From Acidimicrobiales bacterium (GTDB taxonomy: Bacteria > Actinomycetota > Acidimicrobiia > Acidimicrobiales > MedAcidi-G1): a stretch of DNA of 50,837 bases. Position 1 is the first letter of the stretch. The number at the start of each line of letters is the position of its first letter. Positions 8,148-15,935 of this stretch are shown here, one piece after another. The stretch covers positions 1 to 50,837 of the forward strand of contig JAPKBH010000013.1 of the NCBI GenBank assembly GCA_028823445.1, written 5' to 3'. The notes under the pieces were generated by a model that was not told where the DNA came from, searched no databases, and saw only the letters and a list, made by a program, of their open reading frames with translations. The position numbers and the translations under genes were made by a program.

Positions 8148-9461
8148 GTGGTCACCTCAGACAAGATTGCCAGCGACCTCGCTTGGCTTACCCAGCGCTT
8201 GGGTTACGGGTTAACCCCCGACGAACAAAGCCAACTCGAGGGAATCCGTCCTGCCACCTTGCTGGCTCGCTGGGTTGATCCAGAGAGCCATGGTTTGGTC
8301 ATCCCTCCTGATCCTTTTGAAGGATTGAGCGAACCTATTCCCTTAAGTTTGAAGGATGAAGAACTAGCAAATCAGCGGCAAATGATTTCTGAACAATATT
8401 TAGAGGCATGGCTTAACGAACTCCTCACTACAGCCGACCCGTTGTTGGAGTGGATGACCTTTTTTTGGCATGACCATTTTGCGGTGACCAAAACTGCGGT
8501 AGGTGACCCGCTCACTATGGCCAACCACATCTCTTTGTTGCGCCAACATGCTCGAGGAAACTTCGGTGACTTGTTGCGGGCCGTCACCGTTGATCCGGCC
8601 ATGCTTATTTTTCTTGATGGTAGTTTGAGCGTGGGGGAACAGCCCAACGAGAACTTTGGCCGCGAACTTATGGAGGTTTACTCCATCGGAGTAGAGCACT
8701 ACACCGAAGCCGATGTGGCGGCCGTCGCTTCGGCTTTAACCGGCTGGGAGATACCGGAAGGCGATACCGGAGCGGCGGTTTTTTCTGCCTGGCGCCACGA
8801 CGATACCCCTCGCACTTTATTAGGGGTCAGTGGAGTACACGATGTAGAGACGTCACTTGATGTGATCCTGGGTCACCCGGCACTGCCCGGATTTATTGCG
8901 GGAAAACTGGCCAAAGCTATTTTGGGTAACGATTTTGACGTAAACCAGGTACCGGAATTTGCGGAAGTTTTCGCCCGCCACGATCTAGAAATTTCTCCGC
9001 TTATTACCGTTATTGCTCAAGCCGGCTTGGACAAAACCAACCGTTCTTCGTTGGTGCGCCACCCAGTAAGTTGGCTCATTAATGCCCTAAAAACTACCGG
9101 GGCTCAGCTCAGTTTCGACGATCAGTCTCACTTCTTAAGGACCAGCAATATGTTGCCCGGCCAGCCACCACACGTGGGTGGGTTTCCGGCCCCCAAGGAT
9201 TACCTAAGCGCCTCGTGCACAGCCGTACGCTTTACCGCCGCCGGTAAAATAGCGCACTTGACCCCCAGAGATTCCTTAGTTTGGGCCGCCGCTACTTCCG
9301 GGGATTGGGATGCCTTGGCAACTCTACTGGGTTGCTCCGCAGGGTTTTCCGATGCCTTGCTCTTCACCTTGCGTGAGCTCTGGGTTAATGTTCCGATCCG
9401 CAAACATGGCATAAGTTGTTTAACTCTGGCCTTAGCCTCTCCCGATCTTTTGATGGTCTGA
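8148..9461 (+). CDS. DUF1800 family protein, copy 2
   Basis: A 437-residue paralogue of the gene at 5522 with the same segments (WLTQRLGYGLTPDE, WMTFFWHDHFAVTKT, RGNFGDLLRAVTVDPAMLIFLDGS, NENFGRELMEVYSIGVEHYTEADV) and the same length. The start is a GTG with no ribosome-binding site but a good TAGAAT box 6 nt upstream. Its TGA overlaps the next ATG as TGATG exactly as in copy 1, showing that the two-gene cassette was duplicated as a unit. Function unknown. Confidence 0.9.
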   Translation: MVTSDKIASDLAWLTQRLGYGLTPDEQSQLEGIRPATLLARWVDPESHGLVIPPDPFEGLSEPIPLSLKDEELANQRQMISEQYLEAWLNELLTTADPLLEWMTFFWHDHFAVTKTAVGDPLTMANHISLLRQHARGNFGDLLRAVTVDPAMLIFLDGSLSVGEQPNENFGRELMEVYSIGVEHYTEADVAAVASALTGWEIPEGDTGAAVFSAWRHDDTPRTLLGVSGVHDVETSLDVILGHPALPGFIAGKLAKAILGNDFDVNQVPEFAEVFARHDLEISPLITVIAQAGLDKTNRSSLVRHPVSWLINALKTTGAQLSFDDQSHFLRTSNMLPGQPPHVGGFPAPKDYLSASCTAVRFTAAGKIAHLTPRDSLVWAAATSGDWDALATLLGCSAGFSDALLFTLRELWVNVPIRKHGISCLTLALASPDLLMV

Positions 9462-10789
9462 TGAGTCACCACTTAAATCGACGGCGTTTTCTTTACCTTG
9501 CTGGTGGAGCCACAGCAGCCACCGCTACCGCCGCTGCCGCGTGGGCTGGCCTACTACGAGAACAAATCAAGCGAGGCCCCTCCTTAACCTTGCCTGGCAT
9601 CGCTGGTTCAACGACCACTACCTCTACGACCACTACCTCAACGACCACTACCTCAACGACCACCGTGGCGCCCACCACTACCTCGTTAATACCAGGCCAG
9701 GGTCCCCGAAAACCAGTGCTAGTTGTCGTGCAGATGCAAGGCGGCAACGATGGGTTAAACACCTTGGTGCCCCTCAACGGTCGCTATCAAGATGCTCGCC
9801 CTACTTTGGCCTTGGGCGACCACGAGATGCTGGAACTTTCTGGTAACCAAGATTTTGCTTTGCACTCTGCCTTGGCCCCTTTATTACCTTTGTGGGAAAC
9901 CAACTTATTGACTGCAGTGACCGGCATTGGTATCCCCGGTCAGGGCCGATCGCATTTTACGGCCAGCGATAGTTGGCACAGCGGCCGCACCGACCGAGGG
10001 GTCACCGGTTGGTTGGGGCGTTGGCTTGATGCCACGGCAAGCGGTCCGGCCAACCCTCTACGGGCCGTTTCTCTGGGCGGCGGTGCCCCTATTTTGGCCG
10101 CTCAACAACAACTCTCCACCTCCATACATTCACCACAAAATTTCAACCTCTATACCCCACCCGACTCCGACGGGGAAACGCTGATTGATGCTTTCCTTCG
10201 GGTCGCTTCGCCACTTTCCACGGATCCCACCTTGGCCGATGCCCAACAAGCAATTTTTTCTACCTTCAGTGCCTTAACCGCACTTGAGATAACCGCCGGC
10301 AACCCAAGCCCATGGTCGGGCGAAGAGACCTACACCACGCTGTTAGATACCGCAGCCAATCTTATTAACCTTGATCTCGGCACCGAGGTGATCGTGGTCA
10401 GCGTGCATGGTTTTGATACCCACTCTTATCAGCGCAGCGCTCACGAAGAGTTGCTGACTAATCTGGCTGATGGCTTAGCTTCCTTTCATCAACGTTTGGA
10501 AGCCGACGGCCACGCCGACCGGGTATTGACGGTGACCACCAGCGAGTTTGGCCGCCGACTTGAAGAGAATGGTTCGGCCGGCACCGACCATGGCACCGCC
10601 GGGACACAATTCATCATTGGCCCCAACCAGGGAATAATCGGCCAAGTTGATCTGGATAATTTGGTCGACGGCGACGTACCTATTTACGTAGACACTCGGT
10701 CCATGTACGCCACCGCTTTAGATTGGTTAGGTGGCCCCACCGACGAAATCCTCGGCCAAAAATACGACCGCTTGACAGCAACTATTTAA
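9461..10789 (+). CDS. DUF1501 family exported protein, copy 2
   Basis: A 442-residue paralogue of the 6835 gene. The start is the ATG inside the TGATG junction; an upstream in-frame ATG would overlap the DUF1800 gene and add a non-homologous tail. It has the Tat motif NRRRFLYLAGG, a hydrophobic Ala-rich segment, a longer Thr/Ser linker (about residues 50-80) from a 15-bp DNA repeat, then the DUF1501 core with GGNDGLNTLVPLNGRY, GQGRSHFTASDSWHSG and SEFGRRLEENGSAGTDHGTAG. Its TAA overlaps the ATG of the protease gene (TAATG), so this copy is coupled to the protease and lipoprotein genes. Confidence 0.9.
   Translation: MSHHLNRRRFLYLAGGATAATATAAAAWAGLLREQIKRGPSLTLPGIAGSTTTTSTTTTSTTTTSTTTVAPTTTSLIPGQGPRKPVLVVVQMQGGNDGLNTLVPLNGRYQDARPTLALGDHEMLELSGNQDFALHSALAPLLPLWETNLLTAVTGIGIPGQGRSHFTASDSWHSGRTDRGVTGWLGRWLDATASGPANPLRAVSLGGGAPILAAQQQLSTSIHSPQNFNLYTPPDSDGETLIDAFLRVASPLSTDPTLADAQQAIFSTFSALTALEITAGNPSPWSGEETYTTLLDTAANLINLDLGTEVIVVSVHGFDTHSYQRSAHEELLTNLADGLASFHQRLEADGHADRVLTVTTSEFGRRLEENGSAGTDHGTAGTQFIIGPNQGIIGQVDLDNLVDGDVPIYVDTRSMYATALDWLGGPTDEILGQKYDRLTATI
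9609..9670 (+). repeat. 15-bp tandem repeat coding for a Thr/Ser linker
   Basis: The unit ACGACCACTACCTCA recurs about four times with single-base changes (CTCT/CTCA) and encodes TTTTS repeats in the DUF1501 copy 2 linker. Copy 1 has a shorter version, so repeat-number change explains part of the length difference. Confidence 0.85.
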
Positions 10790-12009
10790 TGGTGCAAAGT
10801 AATAGAAATGCTAAAAAACGCTTTCGCACAGTTTCAATTCTTTCGATTGCTTTTTGCTCATTGTCTCTCAGCGTAACTTCAAGTGCTTCTGCTGATCCTC
10901 TCTTATCTAGTGGATCAAATCCTGACTCAACTGATGCTGAAGAATTTAATTACACCGATTTGAATTTTTATGCCGAAAGTCAAGGTATCTCCCTTGCTGA
11001 AGCACAGCGTCACCACCTTATACGAGAGTCTCTGCAACCTTTTTTGGACAGCGTCGAACAGCACCCTCGTTTTGCCGCGGCATGGATAGACAGAGAAAGT
11101 GGATACTCTCTGTATGTTTATTTTGTCGGGCAGGTTCCGGAGGAAATTCTCAAATCTGCTGTAAATAAACCAGTAATTTTTGTTGAAGACGCTGCGCTCT
11201 CTCAAAGTGACCTCGTTACTCAAGCAAGCGAACTTCGCTCTGCTTTGCGTGCTGCCGGTTATCAACAATTTGTTACCGGCCTTAACGGACGATCAGGAAC
11301 GCTAGAAGTAACGTTGTCCCATAACCCTGGCCTACAGTTACCGCTTGAAGCGAAAGCAACCAACGTTGACCTCAGCATTCTTAATGTTTCAGCGGGTAAT
11401 TCTCTTCCACAAATCAGCCAAGAAGAACACACTTACGGTGGCGACGAACTGCTCCGTTCCTCGAATCAAGCCTTACTGTGTACCTCAGGGTTTGTCGTCA
11501 CCAACGGGTCGGCCCACGGTGTTTTAACTGCCGGGCATTGCTCAAATAGCCTCTCTTACCGTCAAAACAATGGCCTTATTTATTCAACTACTTATCAAGG
11601 TCAGCACAAGGGAATTTGGGGCGACTTCCAATGGCATACCACCGAACACACCGAGTTTGACGATTACTACTACACCGACTCTTCTCGCCGTGATGTATCT
11701 GCTGCAGGGGGCGTATCTGCCGTCGGCGATTATCGATGTTTTCATGGCGAATCGTCGGGAGGGCAATCGTGTGATCATGTCTACAACACTTGGGTTACAA
11801 GTTATTCCGGGGGGATTGAATACGATCGCCTTGTTGCTATGGAAGAGGACAACACCATAGGCGGCGACAGCGGAGGGCCCTGGTTTTGGATCAATACCGC
11901 TTGGGGCGTCCACAAAGGTGACGTTCTCATGTCTGGCTCAAGTCGAAATGTCTGGTCGCAGGGGCGATGGGTAAATAACGCTCTTGGCGTATCTATCCGA
12001 ACAAGTTAA
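10789..12009 (+). CDS. secreted trypsin-like serine protease with N-terminal pro-region (S1, streptogrisin-like)
   Basis: A 406-residue preproprotease. Residues 1-35 are a Sec signal peptide (basic KKRFR, hydrophobic core, cleavage after SASA). Residues about 55-185 form a pro-region beginning FYAESQGISLAEAQRHH. The mature S1 domain has the catalytic triad H250 (LTAGHC), probable D279 (GDFQW) and S361 (GGDSGGP), with paired cysteines as in streptogrisin/alpha-lytic type enzymes. Secreted outside the cell; the substrate is unknown. The start ATG overlaps the TAA of DUF1501 copy 2, and its own TAA overlaps the next ATG. Base composition is more AT-rich than its neighbours, suggesting a different history. 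Residues 60-132 are shared with the next gene. Confidence 0.85.
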   Translation: MVQSNRNAKKRFRTVSILSIAFCSLSLSVTSSASADPLLSSGSNPDSTDAEEFNYTDLNFYAESQGISLAEAQRHHLIRESLQPFLDSVEQHPRFAAAWIDRESGYSLYVYFVGQVPEEILKSAVNKPVIFVEDAALSQSDLVTQASELRSALRAAGYQQFVTGLNGRSGTLEVTLSHNPGLQLPLEAKATNVDLSILNVSAGNSLPQISQEEHTYGGDELLRSSNQALLCTSGFVVTNGSAHGVLTAGHCSNSLSYRQNNGLIYSTTYQGQHKGIWGDFQWHTTEHTEFDDYYYTDSSRRDVSAAGGVSAVGDYRCFHGESSGGQSCDHVYNTWVTSYSGGIEYDRLVAMEEDNTIGGDSGGPWFWINTAWGVHKGDVLMSGSSRNVWSQGRWVNNALGVSIRTS

Positions 12010-12737
12010 TGCGTTCGTTTTTCACCATCATTTTGGCGGTATCTATCCTCGCAAGTGGGTGCGCTTCAGAAAAAGACGAACCCACGATCACTCTTCCAAC
12101 TACCTCAGTTCTTCGCTCGACAACAACCCTTGATCGTGGCCCATTAGCCCTTGTCGCTGATTCTGTTGTTTCGTTAGAGGCTGCCATGGGCATCGCTACT
12201 CTCAGCATCGGAGAAAACTGTGTGAGGCTTCTTCAAGAGCACCAGGAGCCGGTGACTCCGCTTTGGCCTGCTCGCTCAAAGTGGGACCCAAAAGAGCAAT
12301 CTATTTCTTTAGATGGGGTGTTCGTCACGGATGGCGACCAAATTAATGTTGGGGGGACAGGCGAGGTTTTCCCTGATTGGGTAGAGGCTCCCCATCCCGA
12401 CTGCCCACAAACTTTTTGGGCGGTTCATAGCATAGTCCCCTCTTCGCCTCCCGCAGAAACAACTTTTGCCTTCACCGACCAGGGCTCGGTCCCGAGTGAC
12501 ATCGTTTTTTACGCCGAAAGCCAAGGCATCTCAATCGCCGAGGCGACAGAGCATCATCGAATACGAGAATCTCTTCAACCTCTCCTTGATACAGTGGGAA
12601 AGCACCCGCTTTTTGTTGATGCACGGATTGAACGAGAAGATGGCTACTTCATGGTCATTATTTTTAGCGGGGAGGTTCCCGCAGACATTTCGCAAATGGC
12701 TGCCGACCTTCCAGTTATTTTCGAAGTGAACGACTGA
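12009..12737 (+). CDS. lipoprotein with a domain homologous to the adjacent protease pro-region
   Basis: A 242-residue lipoprotein: signal with lipobox LASGC (Cys18), a short Thr-rich linker, a small central domain (about 45-142, with two Cys and WDPKEQ), and a C-terminal domain at 167-239. That last domain (FYAESQGISIAEATEHHRIRESLQP...GEVPADI...PVIFE) is plainly homologous to residues 60-132 of the protease encoded just upstream. Propeptides of such proteases fold and inhibit their enzyme, so a membrane-anchored copy could be an inhibitor or chaperone for the protease; this is inference. TAATG overlap with the protease stop supports co-expression at a fixed ratio. Confidence 0.8.
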   Translation: MRSFFTIILAVSILASGCASEKDEPTITLPTTSVLRSTTTLDRGPLALVADSVVSLEAAMGIATLSIGENCVRLLQEHQEPVTPLWPARSKWDPKEQSISLDGVFVTDGDQINVGGTGEVFPDWVEAPHPDCPQTFWAVHSIVPSSPPAETTFAFTDQGSVPSDIVFYAESQGISIAEATEHHRIRESLQPLLDTVGKHPLFVDARIEREDGYFMVIIFSGEVPADISQMAADLPVIFEVND

Positions 12738-12838
12738 CCCTTGGCTCGCAAAGAAGTCAAATAATTTGCGCTATTGATCTAATTCCGCAAAATCGTAGAG
12801 TGGGGTGCCGTTTATTCGTATCTCGGCTTGGCCGCTGA

Positions 12839-12910
12839 ACTGCTCTTGATTGGCTCGGTGGCCCCACCGACGAAATCCTCGGCCAAAAATACGACCGCTT
12901 GGTGGTTTAG
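12839..12910 (+). pseudogene. 3' remnant of a third DUF1501 gene
   Basis: The stretch reads ALDWLGGPTDEILGQKYDRL then VV-stop, nearly identical to the C-termini of both intact DUF1501 genes (8044-8106 and about 10710-10774). Its first half matches copy 1 base for base, while GGCCAAAAATACG matches copy 2, so it is a mosaic or a third paralogue. Nothing of the gene's 5' part is visible upstream; homology begins abruptly at 12839. Confidence 0.8.
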
Positions 12911-12975
12911 TTGCTCTCCTTTGCCCGCAACGATGCGGGCATAGCGACGAGTCGCTGCTGGCTTGATGGACTTTT

Positions 12976-13119
12976 TCAAGTTGCGGTCGCCCCTTTAGGA
13001 GCAACCGCAACAGCCAACGGGACCAACACCTTGGCGACCGCCAAAGAGGCCGCCTTCATCTCATCAGACAACTCCTTGTCAGCCACTCGCCGAAGAGACC
13101 CGGCAAGGCCGGAGTGGCT
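12976..13119 (-). pseudogene. possible fragment of a phage HK97 gp10-like morphogenesis gene
   Basis: The open stretch reads SHSGLAGSLRRVADKE, then LSDEMKAASLAVAKVL and VPLAVAVAPKGATAT before a stop. Amphipathic LRR..ADKEL..EMKAAS..VAK..VP.A...AP resembles the N-terminal helix region of phage HK97 gp10-family proteins, which would normally continue after the AP motif. It is closed by a TGA upstream and has no good start, so it looks like debris. This is a pattern resemblance only. Confidence 0.3.
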
Positions 13120-13278
13120 TCAGCAGTTGAGGTTTGCTCGCCTGTATGGCATCATGCAGTGGGTTGCCAAATGTCATTCAATCTTTTCGATTGCTTCGTG
13201 GTGAGATCTTGCTTCTCTTTGTTTCGATAAAGACTTCTAACGTGTTCTGTGTGTTCGCTCATCTTTTGTTTGTCTCTT

Positions 13279-14592
13279 TCATTTAATAACTCTGATACTG
13301 ATCGTGCCGCTTCGGATAACTGTGATTTCGATTCTTTCGTAGGAGACTGATTCGCCTACTTGGAGGATGGGGTCTGTCAAATAGGTGGCGAACCGATCTA
13401 GGGCTACCCCTCTGTTTTCAGCACTTCGGTCGTAGTCCAAAGTTGTATCAACTAGATACACCACAATCCCGTTGTCGCGTGATTCGACAACAAGTATTGA
13501 TGTTTTTGTAACAGGGATCATTGCCGTCCGATAACCGTTGTTATCGAAATGGTCTGATATGACGAGTTCTACTTCTGTGCTTTTGATCCCTGATACCGGC
13601 AGGCAGTAGACCTCGTTTTCTGGTAACCAGCCGAGTAGCCACTGGTCCCAAATTGAGAACACCTGATGAACAGCGTCTTGGTTTCCCATCAGGTGGAGGT
13701 CTGATGCGGTTGAACCCACTTCTTGTTCTCTGCCAAATGTCGCGACTGGAGCGTGACCGGCGAGACCCCATGTGTGCCCAATTTCATGGATCCATCCTGT
13801 CCACAGTTCTTTGGGACGCCCGTCGTGGTTCGACTTATAGAAGAATGCTCCTCCGCCCCACAACTTTTCGATAGTGCCTTCGTCGGATGGAATATTGAGA
13901 TGGAAGGCACCGACAGACGGGTCAATATGGACGATGGTTTTAGGCAGAAGTACGAAGACGAATTCAACGTCAGTGAAGTCGATGGTCGGATCGGCAAGAG
14001 CAACTGCTTCTGTGCCGAAGGTTTCAACTGTTGTGATATAGGAGCGAGCATCGCCAGTCATGGCTGTGTGGATGGCTTCTGGGTTGAAGCCATACTCCGA
14101 AGATTCCTTTGAGGCGCGCCACCATTCATCAGGAAACACCCAATCAACGGTAAGTGCCGACCGGGATTGAGATTCCACCCATTCGTTGAATTTGTTTATT
14201 TGGTTCTGTGCGTCGAAGATTTCTTGTTCGATCCCAATTGCGTCGGAAAAGTCAATAGGGAGAAGAACTACTTTTATCGTCCCTGTCGCTGGCGTGTTTC
14301 CATCTAGGGGGAATCCGACAGAGTACGGCACGCGTTCTACAAGATCACGGGCATCAGGGGTGCGGCATTGGGAGGGGTTCACGCCCGGTATTGTTGGCCG
14401 AACCGGAACTACTGTCGTCGTGGTTGTAGTAGTAATCGGATTCTGCTTGGAGGCTTCGATTAGAACCGGTTCGGTGGTGGTTGGCTCGGATTCATTGGTT
14501 GCAGAGGCCTCTTCGCTGTTGCAGGCCGTTGCCAACAAGCAAAACCCTGCAACGGCTAGCCAATTCTTGATTGCCCATTTGTGCTGCATCAT
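13279..14592 (-). CDS. lipoprotein zinc metalloprotease (metzincin type)
   Basis: A 437-residue lipoprotein. The start is the ATG at 14592, with GGAG 7 nt upstream. The signal has lipobox LATAC (Cys24), followed by an acidic and Thr-rich linker (about 25-70). The zinc site HEIGHTWGLAGH at 269-280 matches HExxHxxGxxGH of metzincins, and a SDLHLMGN segment downstream may be the Met-turn. Upstream VVLLPIDFSDAIG and NEWVESQSRSALTVDW resemble M6-like secreted peptidases. The enzyme is probably anchored on the outer face of the membrane; its substrate is unknown. The gene stands alone in an AT-richer region. Confidence 0.8.
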   Translation of the reverse strand: MMQHKWAIKNWLAVAGFCLLATACNSEEASATNESEPTTTEPVLIEASKQNPITTTTTTTVVPVRPTIPGVNPSQCRTPDARDLVERVPYSVGFPLDGNTPATGTIKVVLLPIDFSDAIGIEQEIFDAQNQINKFNEWVESQSRSALTVDWVFPDEWWRASKESSEYGFNPEAIHTAMTGDARSYITTVETFGTEAVALADPTIDFTDVEFVFVLLPKTIVHIDPSVGAFHLNIPSDEGTIEKLWGGGAFFYKSNHDGRPKELWTGWIHEIGHTWGLAGHAPVATFGREQEVGSTASDLHLMGNQDAVHQVFSIWDQWLLGWLPENEVYCLPVSGIKSTEVELVISDHFDNNGYRTAMIPVTKTSILVVESRDNGIVVYLVDTTLDYDRSAENRGVALDRFATYLTDPILQVGESVSYERIEITVIRSGTISIRVIK

Positions 14593-14765
14593 TACGAAAC
14601 TCCGATATTGAGGATTTTCGAGCAATTACTACAACTCATTCCATCAATTATTCTTTGTCACCAAAAGTATTTCACAAGCGAATTAAGAAATCTCCTGAAC
14701 CCTTTATTAGCCAGCAACACCAGTAGCCAAACAGGAAAATACTACAAACCATTCAAAGATCCCCA

Positions 14766-14841
14766 TGGTGGAGGTGAGCGGAATTGAACCGCCGGCCTCT
14801 ACGTTGCGAACGTAGCGCTCTGCCAACTGAGCTACACCCCC
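14766..14841 (-). tRNA. tRNA-Ala (anticodon CGC)
   Basis: The 76-nt cloverleaf on the minus strand has the acceptor GGGGGTG/CACCTCC with the G3-U70 pair that identifies tRNA-Ala, a GCTC/GAGC D-stem, the anticodon arm CTACG-TTCGCAA-CGTAG with anticodon CGC, a TTCAATT T-loop and an encoded ACCA end. It reads GCG codons. No integrase or repeated att sequence was seen next to it. Confidence 0.97.
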
Positions 14842-14874
14842 ATGGGCGCAGTGGAGCGTAGCGGTTTTGAAGCC

Positions 14875-15333
14875 TTAGTTGGCTTGTCGCCGTAACACTG
14901 CTTCGTCTCGCATAGCAATACCCAAGTCGGGCACCAGGGCCGAAGAGGGGCGAAACGGAATAACCACGTCAGGGCGTTCCATGGAACGTTGGTGACGCAT
15001 GGTTAACAAGGTGGCGTAACCCACCAAAGCCACGTCGGCGAGGAAATGCGCCATCCACATGATGTTCCCCACGGCCAAAGCAAAAAGGAAGGTCATAACG
15101 GCTACCCCGCCCAAAGCGATCAGCACGTCACGGCGGCGACGTCGGGCTGCTCGAGCACTGTTTGGAGCTTCAGCAGCGGTGCGTTTTAACCCTTGAAACC
15201 CCGAGGGGTCAAGAGCACCCACCGACGGTAAAGCGATTAAAGGGCGGGTACTAGACCCAGCACCACTACGACGAACCAACGGGGGAAGCAACACCGCAGC
15301 CCAGAGCACTCCGAGTCCCAACAAGATTAACAA
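14875..15333 (-). CDS. actinobacterial membrane protein of unknown function
   Basis: A 152-residue protein with an N-terminal membrane helix (LLILLGLGVLWAAVLLPPL), a linker, a basic RRRRR stretch near residue 65, then two more helices (LIALGGVAVMTFLFALAVG and MAHFLADVALVGYATLL) and a C-terminal cytoplasmic tail. This architecture is common in actinobacteria, often near the moaA/moeA cluster, but I know of no assigned function. The start is a TTG with GGAGA 5 nt upstream. It could be co-transcribed with the molybdenum cofactor genes but lies on their downstream side, after a 127-bp gap. Confidence 0.75.
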   Translation of the reverse strand: MLILLGLGVLWAAVLLPPLVRRSGAGSSTRPLIALPSVGALDPSGFQGLKRTAAEAPNSARAARRRRRDVLIALGGVAVMTFLFALAVGNIMWMAHFLADVALVGYATLLTMRHQRSMERPDVVIPFRPSSALVPDLGIAMRDEAVLRRQAN

Positions 15334-15426
15334 TGCATTCTCCGTTCGACTGTCCGAACCTTTTGTTCGACTTTGGAGCAGGCTAGTACTACAACACTGT
15401 CATTTGGTGGATTTCCACGCGCGCAG

Positions 15427-15444
15427 GGCGCGAAGCCTCGCGCC
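15427..15444. other. GC-rich hairpin downstream of moaC
   Basis: GGCGCGA and TCGCGCC pair perfectly around an AGCC loop, 17 bp after the moaC stop. There is no T-run on either side, so it is not a standard intrinsic terminator; it may slow polymerase or be an extragenic palindrome. Confidence 0.4.
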
Positions 15445-15460
15445 TAACGCGCGAAGAAGG

Positions 15461-15934
15461 TTATTCGCTGCGGCGCCACGACCCAGAACGACCGCCGTCT
15501 TTTTCCCACAAAGCCACGCCCTCAACCACCATGTGCTTATCCAAAGCCTTACACATGTCATAAATAGTCAAAGCAGCCACCGAACAAGCCGTTAAAGCTT
15601 CCATCTCCACACCGGTGGGGCCCACGGTTTCGGCCACCGCCTCAATAGCCACATGATCTTCGGCTACCACTAAATCCACCGACAAGGCACTCAACGACAA
15701 AGGATGACACAACGGGATCAACTCCCAAGTGCGCTTAGCTGCTTGAATACCGGCCACTCGAGCCACAGCCAGCACATCTCCCTTAGGCACCGTGCCCTCC
15801 AACAGTGCAGCAGTCGTGGCCGGGCTCATGGTTACCTGCCCACGGGCCACCGCTCGACGGCGGGTTGCCGGCTTGTCGCCTACATCAACCATGCGAGCCT
15901 TACCCTCAGAATCTAGATGGGTAAACTCCGTCAC
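15461..15934 (-). CDS. moaC: cyclic pyranopterin monophosphate synthase MoaC
   Basis: A 157-residue MoaC, the usual family length when started at the GTG at 15934, one base after the moaA stop. It shows [57 protein letters not shown] and the [30 protein letters not shown] active-site region with the conserved Lys/Asp. Together with MoaA it turns GTP into cyclic pyranopterin monophosphate, the first step of molybdenum cofactor synthesis. The longer open frame upstream is antisense-like extension over moaA and is not part of the gene. Confidence 0.93.
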   Translation of the reverse strand: MTEFTHLDSEGKARMVDVGDKPATRRRAVARGQVTMSPATTAALLEGTVPKGDVLAVARVAGIQAAKRTWELIPLCHPLSLSALSVDLVVAEDHVAIEAVAETVGPTGVEMEALTACSVAALTIYDMCKALDKHMVVEGVALWEKDGGRSGSWRRSE

Positions 15935-15935
15935 C

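Larger units (their letters stand above)
12738..13278. other. gene-poor stretch with degraded gene remnants
   Basis: No intact gene of normal size is seen. It holds a DUF1501 3' fragment on the plus strand (12839-12910), and on the minus strand two reading-frame ends that look protein-like: one ending GTPLYDFAELDQ (stop at 12771) and one ending LAVAVAPKGATAT (stop at 12976). A hairpin (GTTGCGGT...ACCGCAAC, 12980-13011) lies in the latter. No promoter or clear terminator was recognised. Confidence 0.6.

Noticed and set aside
9416-9460. Upstream ATG start for DUF1501 copy 2
   Set aside because: It would add a tail overlapping the DUF1800 gene; the ATG in the TGATG junction matches copy 1.
14766-14841. 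tRNA-Ala as an attachment site of an integrated element
   Set aside because: No integrase gene and no repeated tRNA 3' end found; the CCATGGGG/CCCCATGG flanks are too short to mean much.
15427-15444. Intrinsic terminator after moaC
   Set aside because: Good hairpin but no T-run on either strand, so kept only as an undefined hairpin.
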